Counted from the stretch's first letter, positions 8,790-18,600 are shown. The stretch is 64,000 bases of DNA from DATHTS01 sp965219305 (GCA_965219305.1 OZ244725.1:496001-560000); one strand, 5' to 3'. The notes: generated by a model from the letters alone, not told the origin. A program made the numbers and translations.

Positions 8790-8949
8790 TTCTCTCACTT
8801 TTTTTTTGTAATCTCACAATTTTTTTACGCTTCGCACGATTTTTTTATCAATCTCACAAAAACTTTATCAATCTGCCGCAATTTTTGACAATATGCCGCG
8901 AAATTTGACGATCTGCCATTGATTTTATGAATCTGACAATTCATTATCA
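8790..8949. repeat. Array of eight degenerate 20-bp tandem units
   Basis: Units begin at 8790, 8810, 8830, 8850, 8870, 8890, 8910 and 8930, each exactly 20 bp. Examples are AATCTCACAAAAACTTTATC (8850), AATCTGCCGCAATTTTTGAC (8870) and AATATGCCGCGAAATTTGAC (8890). Each unit has an AATCTsmC-like head and a T-rich tail. The array starts just behind the palindromic repeat and runs over the last codons and stop (8925-8927) of the next gene. The fixed two-helical-turn spacing would put every head on one face of the DNA. Confidence 0.75.
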
Positions 8950-9215
8950 GCATCGCCGTTCGCCTTTCCTTCGCGTTTCTTTTTGTTGTAATTTCCGCGC
9001 TTTAATTCCGTCTGAACTTCCTTTGATTTCGCGGCTTCGGGATTGAGCATTTCGTTTAAAACATTCATACTCGAACCCATCATCGTCGTATTTTCCGAAG
9101 CGTTCCGTTCAAATTCTTCCGGCGTTCGCGTGGTCGGTTTGGCAAGCATCTTCAAACCGACGAAAACGCCGATTATCAAGAAGATGAAAAATGCCAAACC
9201 GATCCAATCGCTCAT
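8925..9215 (-). CDS. Small single-pass membrane protein of unknown function
   Basis: 96 residues. One N-terminal hydrophobic helix (about residues 5-24, GLAFFIFLIIGVFVGLKML), then a polar, Lys/Glu-rich cytoplasmic-looking tail ending KKKREGKANGDADNELSDS. I do not recognise a family. Its ATG overlaps the stop of the upstream exported DUF3298-type gene (ATGA, 9212-9215), so translation is probably coupled. The last codons overlap the 20-bp repeat array, which suggests the original C-terminus may have been replaced by repeat sequence. Confidence 0.7.
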   Translation of the reverse strand: MSDWIGLAFFIFLIIGVFVGLKMLAKPTTRTPEEFERNASENTTMMGSSMNVLNEMLNPEAAKSKEVQTELKRGNYNKKKREGKANGDADNELSDS

Positions 9216-10570
9216 TTATTTGTTTTTTTATAAACACCCGTAAAGCTGACGTTTGCGCCGCCGCAGTTCATATTATCGGAAACGATCAAATATTTTCCGA
9301 CGATTTTCATTGAAACTTTACACGCAAATTCGTCCGTTTCCTTCGCGCCGATTTTGATCTCATTGCCTTCCGGCGATTCCGTGCCTTCGATCTCGCCGAC
9401 GTGAACATTGTCGCCTGCGCCCTGCCACATCGCATTTCCCGCGATCACAAACGCGCCTTTGAGTTTCGCGGGCGCAAAGTTGATCTCATTTTGCCCGTCA
9501 ACCCATTTTCCCGTCCAACGGTTTTTCGTCTCTTCCGGGTCTTCGTAACCTAGTTCGAGGCTCGAAGTTTCGATCCAGCCGACGGTTTCATCGCCTTTCG
9601 CACGTTGATACCAGACGCAGGTATAACTGCCGTATTGTTCTCCGGCGAGAACTTCGTCGCCCGGAATAACATAACTTTTTGCGCGGCAATTTTCGCCCGT
9701 CGGACAATCTTTATCGTCGCCGTAAAAAAATATCTTGGCATTTTTCACGCCCGTAACTTTTCCCGTCGAAATATAATTCGCTTTCGGAAAAAAAACGTTT
9801 CTGCACCAATTTCGCGGATTATCGCCGACAAAATTAACACTTACGGCGCGTTTCAAAACGTCGGTGCGAATGTTTTCCGGTATTTTGCTGTAAGGCATAA
9901 TTACTTCGAAATTTCCGGCGGCATAAGCGGCGACTTGATACGAGTCGAATAGAAAATGAAGCCCGTCATTAGCAATCGTCCAACTTTTATAATTTTCCGC
10001 CTTCGGTCCCGCGCCGTTTTGAAGCCATTCCGAATCGGACATTTCGCCGGTTCTCTTTTTCAAATCGGTGAGCGAATATGTCGAAATTTGCTTTAGATAA
10101 TTGGCACTGGGAATAAACAAATCTTTGAGTTCGAGTTGGCGGTTATTTTTCAGATCGTAATTCAATGCGAAACTCGAAGTGTTCGGATGCGCTCCGCCGG
10201 TAGATTCATAATTACTGAAGATGACGCTCACCAGATCGTTGCTTGCCGCCGAAACTTGATAGCTTATTTCGATTTCATAATTCATATCTTCCGGCAAAAA
10301 GTTCCGGTCTTCATCGGTAAATTCCGCCATTGATTTTCTAAATTCGGCGATGTGACTCATAGCCAAATCCTTGGAGATTTGATTGAATTTGTTAACCGCC
10401 GCCGAATCTCCGGCAATTTGCGGATAAGCGGCTTTCATTTCATAACGCATTTTGGCGTTCTTTTCTTCAAACTTCTTCTCATTAATTTGAAAGTCGCCCG
10501 ATTGTGCAAAAGTGTTTGTCAAAATTCCTGCAAACACGGTAATTAAAACAAAAAAACTGATTTTTAACAT
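9212..10570 (-). CDS. Exported DUF4163/DUF3298 (RsiV-like) protein with C-terminal extra domain
   Basis: 452 residues from ATG 10570, which has a GAGGA SD seven bases upstream and gives a clean signal peptide (MLKISFFVLITVFAGIL...FAQ). The longer open frame upstream would bury that signal. Residues about 25-270 match the DUF4163-DUF3298 pattern (GGAHPNTSSFALNYDLKNNR, LKDLF, MPYSKI), known from RsiV and PdaC, which bind lysozyme or peptidoglycan. The C-terminal part (CPTGENCR..., CVWYQRAKGDETVGWIETSSL) looks SH3-like, followed by a beta-rich domain. Probably periplasmic and cell-wall-linked; the exact role is unknown. Overlaps the next gene by ATGA. Confidence 0.75.
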   Translation of the reverse strand: MLKISFFVLITVFAGILTNTFAQSGDFQINEKKFEEKNAKMRYEMKAAYPQIAGDSAAVNKFNQISKDLAMSHIAEFRKSMAEFTDEDRNFLPEDMNYEIEISYQVSAASNDLVSVIFSNYESTGGAHPNTSSFALNYDLKNNRQLELKDLFIPSANYLKQISTYSLTDLKKRTGEMSDSEWLQNGAGPKAENYKSWTIANDGLHFLFDSYQVAAYAAGNFEVIMPYSKIPENIRTDVLKRAVSVNFVGDNPRNWCRNVFFPKANYISTGKVTGVKNAKIFFYGDDKDCPTGENCRAKSYVIPGDEVLAGEQYGSYTCVWYQRAKGDETVGWIETSSLELGYEDPEETKNRWTGKWVDGQNEINFAPAKLKGAFVIAGNAMWQGAGDNVHVGEIEGTESPEGNEIKIGAKETDEFACKVSMKIVGKYLIVSDNMNCGGANVSFTGVYKKTNK

Positions 10571-11046
10571 AGAAATATCCTCAGATTTGAACGTTCGACA
10601 CTTTTTGAAATTGCATTGATGCGGAAAAAAAAGATGTCTATCCATTTTACAAAAAGATTCGGGAAATAGAAATGCCGTGAAGTTAATTAAATCCTCACGG
10701 CAATTTTGCTGATTTTCTGTGCATATCAACTATAAAATTTTTCTAAACCCCCAAAGTAAAACTTATCGTTAAAATGCATCTTAAAATTCAAAGAACGAAA
10801 ATCAGTTAATAGTGAATTCGATAACTATTGAATTTTGGATTCAAATTTTGCATCAATTATACATAGTTTTAATAAATTCGTTCGCCGTCGGAAATTTTCT
10901 ATAAGCCAAATTCCGGCAATTTACTTTCGTCTGCGCCGGAATTTGAACAAAATGCGCGATTGGTTTAAGGAAAATCTAACGGTTTTATTAAACGGTTTTA
11001 TTAAAAATATCTTGCCGATCAATCATTAAAATTTTACACTAACAAA
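10571..11046. promoter_or_regulatory. Long divergent intergenic region with inverted repeat
   Basis: 476 bp between the DUF3298-type gene (-) and the M23 gene (+). It holds a perfect 10-bp inverted repeat AAATTCCGGC (10908-10917) / GCCGGAATTT (10935-10944) spaced by 17 bp, which could be an operator or leader hairpin for the M23 gene. A 13-bp tandem duplication (ACGGTTTTATTAA) lies at 10979-11004. A 64-codon open frame inside it shows no coding character. No RNA gene is recognised. Confidence 0.4.
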
Positions 11047-11757
11047 GTGAAAAGGCTGGCACAAATTTTGGGAAAAACTTTATTGGTTCTTTATTTGATT
11101 TTTTTACACGTCTTCGCGGCATTGTATATTTATCGGGAATTCGCTCAGCCGTTTTTTTTATACGATAAAGTTGTAAAGACAAATGTTCAACAACCGGAAC
11201 AAAAAAACATTGAGTTGCCGGCGGCGGCTTCAACGCCTTCGATTGCCGATGTTGAGCCGACAGTTAATCCGAATGCAAATATTAATCCGGGAAATTCTTC
11301 TATTTCCGTTTCCGGCACAACTCTTATGATTCCCGTCGTCGGAATAAAACGCGAAGAATTGCAAGATACTTATACCGATTCGCGCTCCGAAGGGCGCATT
11401 CATAACGCGATTGACATTCCCGCCGCAAACGGAACTCCGGTCGCCGCGGTTTCCGATGGTTTGATCGCCAAATTTTTCGACAGTGAACGCGGCGGTATTA
11501 CGATTTACCAACTAAGCCCGGACAAAAATTTTGTCTATTATTACGCTCATTTACAAAAACGCGCCGACAACTTAATTGAAAACGAATTTGTAAAACAGGG
11601 AACGATAATCGGTTACGTCGGCGACACCGGAAATGCAGGCGCGGGAAATTATCATCTGCATTTTGAAATTATGATTGCCGACGATCCTGAAAAATACTGG
11701 AAAGGAACTGATATAAATCCGTTTCCGCTTTTGAAAAATGGTATCGAATCAAACTAA
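11047..11757 (+). CDS. Membrane-anchored M23 (LytM-type) peptidase
   Basis: 236 residues from a GTG start at 11047. An N-terminal hydrophobic anchor (about 8-28) is followed by an Asn/Pro linker (NPNANINPGNSS) and an M23 domain (about 95-230). Metal ligands are visible: H119 and D123 (IHNAID), H168 in YYAHLQ and H205 in HLHFEI; G-x-x-G-x-V-G-x-T-G-x-A-G is present. M23 enzymes cut peptide cross-bridges of peptidoglycan in the periplasm; with all ligands present it should be active. The next gene is an L,D-transpeptidase on the same strand, which points to a cell-wall theme. Confidence 0.9.
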   Translation: MKRLAQILGKTLLVLYLIFLHVFAALYIYREFAQPFFLYDKVVKTNVQQPEQKNIELPAAASTPSIADVEPTVNPNANINPGNSSISVSGTTLMIPVVGIKREELQDTYTDSRSEGRIHNAIDIPAANGTPVAAVSDGLIAKFFDSERGGITIYQLSPDKNFVYYYAHLQKRADNLIENEFVKQGTIIGYVGDTGNAGAGNYHLHFEIMIADDPEKYWKGTDINPFPLLKNGIESN

Positions 11758-11872
11758 TCAAATTGCTTTACCGAAGTTAGATTACCCCAAATAAGGCATA
11801 AAAGTTGCACAATATAAATTGAGTAACCTTATTCTGCATCGAATCATTGCAAAATAAAATAATAGAAAAATT

Positions 11873-13267
11873 ATGAATTACAATTTTGAGAAAAAGTGTG
11901 TCAAAAATATAGTCATCTCAGCTATTTTAGGATTTTTAACAATTTTTGCCGTCGCTTGCGTGCCGCCTGAAACGGTTAATACGAACGTCGTAAACAATAA
12001 CGCGCCGTTAAATACGAACGTCAATTCAGCCCCGGCGGAAACGGCGAAAAATGAAGAAGCGAATATGCAGATGCCGGTTACATTGCCTATTTTGGATGCG
12101 ATGTTTACCGATGAAGAATTTACAAATTCCCTGAAATCAGAAGCAAATCTGTCGGATGAGGAAATTCAAAAAATCAAAAAAGCGGCGAGCGATGCCGTTG
12201 ATAATTTGAGAAACAGCGACGATGAAAGCGATTCGAGATCAACTCGTGCCGCAATGGAACGCGCCGGAACGGAAATTCGCGGAATTATCGGAGATGAAAA
12301 ATCACAAAAACTCTTTGAAATGGTTCGCAAACGCTGGTCCGGCGGTGATAATTTAACGACCGATCCGAGTGTAAATAATTCGGGTGATGTAAATAAAATA
12401 CCGACGGATACAAGAATTGTCGTCAACGCTCCGGCGTATCGAATGGATTTATTTCAAGACGGAAAGTTAATGAAATCCTATAAAATCGGCATCGGTTATC
12501 CTGAATTTCCACTTCCGAGCGGAATGCGGCAGGCGAAAACAATTATATTTAATCCGACGTGGACACCGCCCGACGAACCTTGGGTAAAAGGAAATGTCGA
12601 AGCCGGTAAAACCGTGAAAGCCGGAAGCAAGCAGAATCCTCTGGGACCGATAAAAATTCCGATCGGTTTGCCCTCATTGATTCACGGCGGAAAATCGCCG
12701 GATAAATTAGGCAGTTTCGCATCGCACGGCTGTGTCGGTCTGACAAGTCCGCAAATACAGGATTTTACTTTGAATCTGGCGAAACTTTCCGGTTTGGAAC
12801 TGACTGAAAAAGAAATTAAGGATTATGAAAAGCAAAAAACCGAAACGAAAAATGTAAATCTCGACAAATCAATTCCGGTCGAATTGAGATATGAAACGAT
12901 CGTCGTCGAAGACGGAAAACTTTATATTTACCGTGATGTTTACGAGCGCGGGACAAATACCGAAGAAAATCTTCGCCGCGTTTTTGACAGTTACGGAGTT
13001 TCATTTGACGACCTCGACCAAAAACAGAAAGATGAAATTTTGAAAGGTTTAGAACAAATGGCTTATAACGCTGTGGGAAAATCCGTCTCCGAAGATGAAT
13101 CAAATTCAAATACGGAAGCCGACAGCAATAAAGCGAAAAATGAGAAATCTAAAAAAGACGATGCTAAAGTTACGCGCAGCGTAAAAGGAAAGAAAGAAGT
13201 TTCATTTGACGTTGCCCAACTACAAGGAAAAGGTTATCCGAAACCGGTTGATTTAAGTTCAAAATAA
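11873..13267 (+). CDS. L,D-transpeptidase (YkuD) lipoprotein
   Basis: 464 residues. Signal peptide with lipobox AVAC (Cys about residue 29), then an Asn-rich linker, an acidic helical region, and a YkuD domain (about 180-310). The catalytic motif is HGG...SHGC with His285 and Cys287; the Arg that normally follows two residues later is Gly (SHGCVGL). YkuD enzymes form 3-3 cross-links or attach proteins to peptidoglycan by an acyl-enzyme at Cys. The C-terminal third is charged and low in complexity, probably disordered. It follows the M23 gene by 115 bp and ends at a strong terminator. The missing Arg is unusual, but the Cys/His pair is intact. Confidence 0.88.
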   Translation: MNYNFEKKCVKNIVISAILGFLTIFAVACVPPETVNTNVVNNNAPLNTNVNSAPAETAKNEEANMQMPVTLPILDAMFTDEEFTNSLKSEANLSDEEIQKIKKAASDAVDNLRNSDDESDSRSTRAAMERAGTEIRGIIGDEKSQKLFEMVRKRWSGGDNLTTDPSVNNSGDVNKIPTDTRIVVNAPAYRMDLFQDGKLMKSYKIGIGYPEFPLPSGMRQAKTIIFNPTWTPPDEPWVKGNVEAGKTVKAGSKQNPLGPIKIPIGLPSLIHGGKSPDKLGSFASHGCVGLTSPQIQDFTLNLAKLSGLELTEKEIKDYEKQKTETKNVNLDKSIPVELRYETIVVEDGKLYIYRDVYERGTNTEENLRRVFDSYGVSFDDLDQKQKDEILKGLEQMAYNAVGKSVSEDESNSNTEADSNKAKNEKSKKDDAKVTRSVKGKKEVSFDVAQLQGKGYPKPVDLSSK

Positions 13268-13281
13268 TAATTCGATTTGTT

Positions 13282-13317
13282 AAAAGCCTGACTTTTTTTA
13301 GAAGTCAGGCTTTTTTT
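13282..13317 (+). terminator. Bidirectional Rho-independent terminator
   Basis: 13-bp stem AAAAGCCTGACTT (13282-13294) / AAGTCAGGCTTTT (13302-13314) with a short T-rich loop and a T-run to 13317. It lies between the convergent L,D-transpeptidase and VanY-like genes. The A-run on the left side makes it usable from both strands. It touches the stop codon (13316-13318) of the minus-strand gene. Confidence 0.9.
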
Positions 13318-14257
13318 ATTTGTCATCGGTATTAACCAGCCAGAATTTATAACCATTTGATGAATAAGCCTTTAATCCGTATCTCGGTAAATCTTCTTGT
13401 TTAATACCTAAATAAGTAAAATGCGGGAAATCGTCTTTAACCGTTTGAAACCAGCCGTGTTTTGCCATAATTTCCCGTGCTTTCGGATTTCCGAACTGCC
13501 AAATATCTAACGCGAGCAGAAATATATGTTGTGACGCGCCCGGAACTGCGGCAGAATTTAGTATAGATTTTTGAAAGTCTTTGCTGAAAAACAAGCCTTT
13601 TTCTTCCCATTTTAAGACGCGCTCGACCTGATTTTTAATCGTCATTTCTTTCGCTGCGGCAGCTTCTTCACGGGAAATTTTGCCGCGCTGTGTCCAATAA
13701 TTCAACGCCGGATAAAAACGCGAATTCCACAATTTCAGAGTTTGCTCAAACGAGCGTTTTGATCCGAGAGTGCCGCGCGGCGTGATAATTATATTGTTTT
13801 CGGCGGCTTCTTCTCGGGCATCGAGAAATGCTTTCATCGCCGGAACTTGAAGTTCCAACGGCGTTCCGGCAATTATTTCGTTTGATGCCGGAACGGAATT
13901 TTGCCATTCGGTAACTTCCGCTTCATCATTGAAAATAACTTTTCCCGGCAAAACCGCGCCGTTTTTTGCAAGAAAAATCGCTCCGTAATCGTTGAGCATT
14001 TTTTCTTCGACAAAATCATCGGGTTTTGTAAAATTTTCCGGCAGATTTGCGTAAAAACCTACTTTGTTAAATTGAACTGAAGAATTATTTTCGTTATTTT
14101 TTTTATTTGAACCGGATGAGATTTCTGAGGAAAAACTTTCAGATTTGATTTTTGAAATATCTAAATTTTCAGACGCTTTTTTATCAAAACAACTCGTTGT
14201 TGCAGCGATTGATAAAACAATAAAGCAAAAAATATATCTTAATCTATGGATTTTCAT
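13316..14257 (-). CDS. M15/VanY-like putative D,D-carboxypeptidase, lipoprotein (paralogue A)
   Basis: 313 residues from ATG 14257, chosen because it yields a lipoprotein signal (FIVLSIAATTSC); the longer frame has no signal. The C-terminal half carries an M15-type zinc pattern: GASQHIFLLALD (His and Asp) and, later, D-F-P-H in KDDFPHFTYLG, where the usual base is Glu in ExxH. M15B enzymes trim D-Ala from peptidoglycan stems in the periplasm. It is a close relative of the gene just upstream, with which it overlaps by 14 bp (14244-14257), so this is a tandem duplication with coupled translation. Function is inferred from the motif only. Confidence 0.7.
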   Translation of the reverse strand: MKIHRLRYIFCFIVLSIAATTSCFDKKASENLDISKIKSESFSSEISSGSNKKNNENNSSVQFNKVGFYANLPENFTKPDDFVEEKMLNDYGAIFLAKNGAVLPGKVIFNDEAEVTEWQNSVPASNEIIAGTPLELQVPAMKAFLDAREEAAENNIIITPRGTLGSKRSFEQTLKLWNSRFYPALNYWTQRGKISREEAAAAKEMTIKNQVERVLKWEEKGLFFSKDFQKSILNSAAVPGASQHIFLLALDIWQFGNPKAREIMAKHGWFQTVKDDFPHFTYLGIKQEDLPRYGLKAYSSNGYKFWLVNTDDK

Positions 14258-15164
14258 TATCAATTTTATCTTCAACAAGATTAGGAACCCAAAATTTCTG
14301 CCTGCCGACCCATTCAGCGCGCAGACCGAGCGCGGGAAGTTCCGTTTCCGAAACACCCAGATATGTAAAATGCGGCGCGTCGCTTTTTACTGTTTGAAAC
14401 CAGCCGTGTCTCGCTAAAATCTCACGAACTTTCGGGTTTCCGTATTGCTGAACGTCCAGCGCGAGCAGAAAAATATGTTGCGATGCGCCGGGAACGGCAA
14501 CCGAATACAGAATAGATTTGCGAAAATCTTTGCTAAAATAAAATCCTTGTTCTTCCCAACGTAAAACGCGCTCGACTTGACGGCTGATCGGTAAATTTCG
14601 CACTTCTCCGGCTTCTTCAATGGAAATTTTGCCGCGCCGTGTCCAATAATTTAACGCCGGATAAAAACGCGAATTCCAGAGCGAAAGCGTCTGGTCATAA
14701 GAGCGTTTTGAACCGATCGAGCCGCGCGGCGTAATTGCCAAACCGATTTCAGCGGCTTCATTACGCGCTTCCAGCAGATCGTTCATCGCCGGAGTTTGCA
14801 ACGTTGTTAAAACACCGCCGACATTCAAGGTTTTCGAATCGGTGCTTTTCTGATAATACTGAACATCAATCTCCGATTCGAAAATGCAGGCATTCGGAAA
14901 AACAACTCCGTTTTCGGCGGCGAAAATCGCGCCGTATTCTTCAAAAACTCTCTGAGCCGCAAAGTTCGTATCTGTCGGGCAAACCAACTGGAAATCGAAA
15001 TTCCCGTTTTTTTTCTGCTCTCCTTCTAATGATTGTGCAATAATTTTAGCAAATTTCTTTTCGATGACTTTACGAAAATCGGGGATTTTATATTGGGCGA
15101 CAGAATATTTTGTTAGAAATAAAATTGAAATTAGAAAAAGTAACTTGGTTGTTTTTAATTTCAT
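14244..15164 (-). CDS. M15/VanY-like putative D,D-carboxypeptidase, secreted (paralogue B)
   Basis: 306 residues from ATG 15164, which gives a signal peptide ending SVAQ (KLLFLISILFLTKYSVAQ). An ATG 11 codons upstream is also possible and neither has a clear SD. It shares a long central block with paralogue A, including GSKRSYDQTLSLWNSRFYP, a tryptophan-rich RWEEQGF region and the zinc motifs GASQHIFLLALD and D-A-P-H. The secretion signal differs from A (cleaved rather than lipidated), so the pair may act free in the periplasm and membrane-bound respectively. The substrate is inferred from family resemblance and the adjacent cell-wall genes. Confidence 0.7.
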   Translation of the reverse strand: MKLKTTKLLFLISILFLTKYSVAQYKIPDFRKVIEKKFAKIIAQSLEGEQKKNGNFDFQLVCPTDTNFAAQRVFEEYGAIFAAENGVVFPNACIFESEIDVQYYQKSTDSKTLNVGGVLTTLQTPAMNDLLEARNEAAEIGLAITPRGSIGSKRSYDQTLSLWNSRFYPALNYWTRRGKISIEEAGEVRNLPISRQVERVLRWEEQGFYFSKDFRKSILYSVAVPGASQHIFLLALDVQQYGNPKVREILARHGWFQTVKSDAPHFTYLGVSETELPALGLRAEWVGRQKFWVPNLVEDKIDNENP

Positions 15165-15390
15165 CGTTTTTTTCAAGGAGTCGGAAGTTTTTGACATTAT
15201 AAAAATTCAGTTGAAAATAGTAAAGAAAAGTTTGCCGAAATTTGAAATGTATTTTCTGACACGAAAACCATTTTTACACGTTAAACCTAACTTTTGAGTA
15301 AAAACAATCTCTTAAAGTTGTAAAATAGATATTTCCAAAAGATCATTTTTAAAAATCCGACCGAATTTTTTTCCGGTAAATTCAAGTATT

Positions 15391-15588
15391 TTAAACGCTT
15401 TTTGCACAAGCTCTGACTTCTTCAATCCATTCTAAACGGCTGAGTTTTTCGCCTTCAAAAACTTTTTCAATATCTCTCATTGATCTTTAAGTTCTTCGTG
15501 TTCGGACGACTTCGATATAATTAATAATTTTCTTTGTCATAGTAAAAATACGGTTTTTGTTTGCCGATAAATCTAAAACTGCGTTCAT
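15391..15588 (-). pseudogene. Two short adjoining frames, possible remnant of a small gene
   Basis: In the 440-bp gap behind carB two small minus-strand frames follow each other. One starts at ATG 15588 (33 codons, MNAVLDLSANKNRIFTM...). The other starts at ATG 15480 (29 codons, ending FEGEKLSRLEWIEEVRACA). They are in different frames and look like halves of a small, once continuous protein. The second half is charged and helical, like small antitoxin-type proteins, but I recognise no family. The rest of the gap (15165-15390) is AT-rich with nothing evident. Confidence 0.25.
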
Positions 15589-15606
15589 AATTTTTTTTCT
15601 CTAAAA

Positions 15607-18600
15607 TTATTTCACACCAATTACTTTCTCTTCTAAATTATGAATTTCCTGCAAATTTCTGACGATTAATTTCTCTTCCGATTTTTTTGTTGCAATCGCT
15701 TCGATCAACGCTTCTGCGCCGGTCATCGTCGTAACGGTCGGAACATCATATTGAAGCGCGGCTTTGCGAATTGCTTTTTCGTCGTAATGCGAAGTTCTGC
15801 CCAAAGGCGTGTTAATGACGAGCGCAATTTCGCCGCGTTTTATATAATCGGCTATGTTCGGGCGACCTTCGTTGACTTTGAAAACCGTTTCGCATTCCAA
15901 ACCGACTTCTTTCAGACGATTTGCCGTGCCGTAAGTGGCGATCAGTTCAAAACCCATTTTATTAAGTCTTCTGGCGAGAACGACGGCTTGACCTTTATCG
16001 GTGTCATTAACGGAAATGAACGCTTTGCCGGACATCGGCAGAGTTAAAAACGCGCCTTCCATCGCTTTTCCGTAGGCTTCCCCAAATGTGTCGCCGATTC
16101 CCATAACTTCGCCTGTCGAATGCATTTCAGGTCCGAGAATCGGATCAACTCCGGCAAATTTTTTGAACGGGAAAACCGGAGATTTGACAAAGATTTTCGG
16201 CACCGGCAGATGTTCAGGCAAATTGAATTCGGCGAGAGTTTTAACGTTTGCCATCACCAAAGATGCGATTTTAGCGAGCGGAACGCCCGTCGCTTTGGCG
16301 ACGAACGGAACTGTGCGCGACGCTCTCGGATTTACTTCGATAACATAAACGCGGTCGTCTTTTATCGCCAGTTGCAGATTCATCAAACCTTTAACTTTCA
16401 ACGCATTTGCAAGTGCTATTGTGTAATGACGAATTGTTTCGAGATGTTCTTCGGCGATTTTCTGCGCGGGCAAAACCGAACTCGAATCACCCGAATGAAT
16501 TCCGGCTTCTTCGATATGTTCCTGAATTCCGGCGATAACGACGGCGGTTTCGTCGGCGAGCGCATCAACATCAATTTCGACGGCGCGTTCCAAAAATTTA
16601 TCAATCAAGATCGGTTTTTCCGGCGAAGCATCAACCGCCGAACGCATATAATTGTCCAAAGTTTGTTCATCATAAACGATCGCCATCGCGCGACCGCCGA
16701 GAACAAAACTGGGGCGAACGACGACCGGATAACCGATCTCTTCTGCAATTTCCTTTGCTTCTTCGGGCGAAACCGCCGTCCCGTTTTCGGGTTGCGGGAT
16801 ATTTAATTCATCGAGCAGAGCGGAAAATCTTTTGCGGTCTTCCGCCAGATCAATCGAATCAGGCGAAGTGCCGATGATCGGAACATTCGCCTCGTGCAGT
16901 CTGTCAGCGAGATTCAACGGAGTTTGTCCGCCGAATTGAACGATCACGCCTTCGGGCTTTTCCAGATCAACGATGTTCATTACGTCTTCAAAAGTCAGCG
17001 GTTCAAAATAAAGACGGTCTGAGGTGTCGTAATCAGTTGAAACGGTTTCGGGGTTGCAGTTGACCATTATCGTTTCAAAATCGGCATCTGAAAGAGCAAA
17101 TGAAGCGTGACAGCAGCAGTAATCGAACTCGATTCCCTGACCGATTCTGTTCGGTCCCGAACCGAGAATCATAATTTTTCGTCTGTCCGTCGGATTTGCT
17201 TCGTTTTCTTCTTCGTAAGTCGAATAAAGATACGGCGTATATGATTCGAATTCCGCGCCGCAAGTGTCAACTCTTTTATAAACCGGAACAATTCCCAAAT
17301 CTTTACGTCTTTGGCGAACTGCGCTTTCGTTCGATTTTGTGAGATATGCAACGCGGCGATCAGAAAGCGCGTATTCTTTTGCATAGCGCAGAGTTTCCGT
17401 CGGCACGTCGTTTAGTTTTCGCCCTTCGATGCGGTCTTGCAGGCGCATAACTTCGACGAGTTGATCTAAAAACCACGGATCAATCTTTGTTAAACGATGA
17501 ACTTCCGCAATCGAATAACCGTGTTGAAGCGCGTAAGTTATATAGGAAAAACGATTTGAATTCGGACGAGCAAGTTTTTGCTGTAAAACGTGGTCGGGAA
17601 CGTCTTTTAATCTTAAAGGTTTTACGGCTTCGAGCGAACGCAAACCTTTGAAAAGAGATTCTTTGAAAGTTCGACCGATTGCCATTACTTCGCCGACCGA
17701 TTTCATCTGCGTTCCCAAAACGTCTTCCGTTCCGGGAAATTTCTCGAATGCCCATTTCGGAATTTTTGTAACGACATAATCAATCGTCGGCTCAAAACTC
17801 GCCGGAGTTTTCTTTGTTATATCGTTCGGAATTTCGTCTAAAGTATAACCGACGGCAAGTTTTGCCGCGATTTTCGCAATCGGAAATCCTGTCGCTTTAC
17901 TCGCAAGTGCGCTTGAACGGGAAACGCGCGGATTCATCTCGATAATTCTTATGTCGCCGTTTTCGGGGTTGACGGCGAATTGAATATTCGAGCCGCCCGT
18001 TTCAACTCCGACTTTACGAATACAGGCGATGGACATATCGCGCAGACGCTGATATTCAACATCGGTCAAAGTCTGCGCGGGCGCAACCGTGATCGAATCG
18101 CCCGTGTGAACGCCCATCGGATCGAAATTCTCGATCGAACAAATAATGACGACGTTATCATTCAAATCGCGCATCACTTCTAACTCAAACTCTTTCCAGC
18201 CAAGAATTGATTCTTCGATCAAAACCTGAGAAACGGGCGAGGCAGTCAGACCGCGTTCGACGATTTCTTCAAATTCTTCCGGGTTATAAGCGATTCCGCC
18301 GCCGGTTCCGCCGAGCGTGTATGCGGGGCGAATGATCGCCGGATAACCTGTTTCTTCGACGATCTTTTTTGCTTCTTCCCAAGTGTGCGCGAAATCGCCT
18401 TTTGCGGATTCGATGCCGATTTCGTTCATCGCTTTTTGGAAAAGTTCACGGTCTTCGCCGACTTTGATTGATTCGATATTTGCGCCGATCAATTGTACAT
18501 CGTATTTTTCCAAAATTCCTTGTTCAAATAATTTTACGGAAAGATTCAATGCCGTCTGTCCGCCGACTGTCGGCAAAAGCGCGTCGGGCTTTTCTTTTTC

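Noticed and set aside
8151..8888. 245-codon open frame on the + strand, antisense to pyrG
   Set aside because: It mirrors the conserved pyrG codons and has Arg/Phe/Asn-rich composition typical of a shadow frame; it also runs into the repeat array.
10835..11029. 64-codon + strand frame before the M23 gene
   Set aside because: No SD, no recognisable motif, overlaps an inverted repeat; composition resembles AT-rich intergenic DNA.
16120..16806. 228-codon + strand frame inside carB
   Set aside because: Antisense shadow of a highly conserved gene with Phe/Arg/Asn-rich content.
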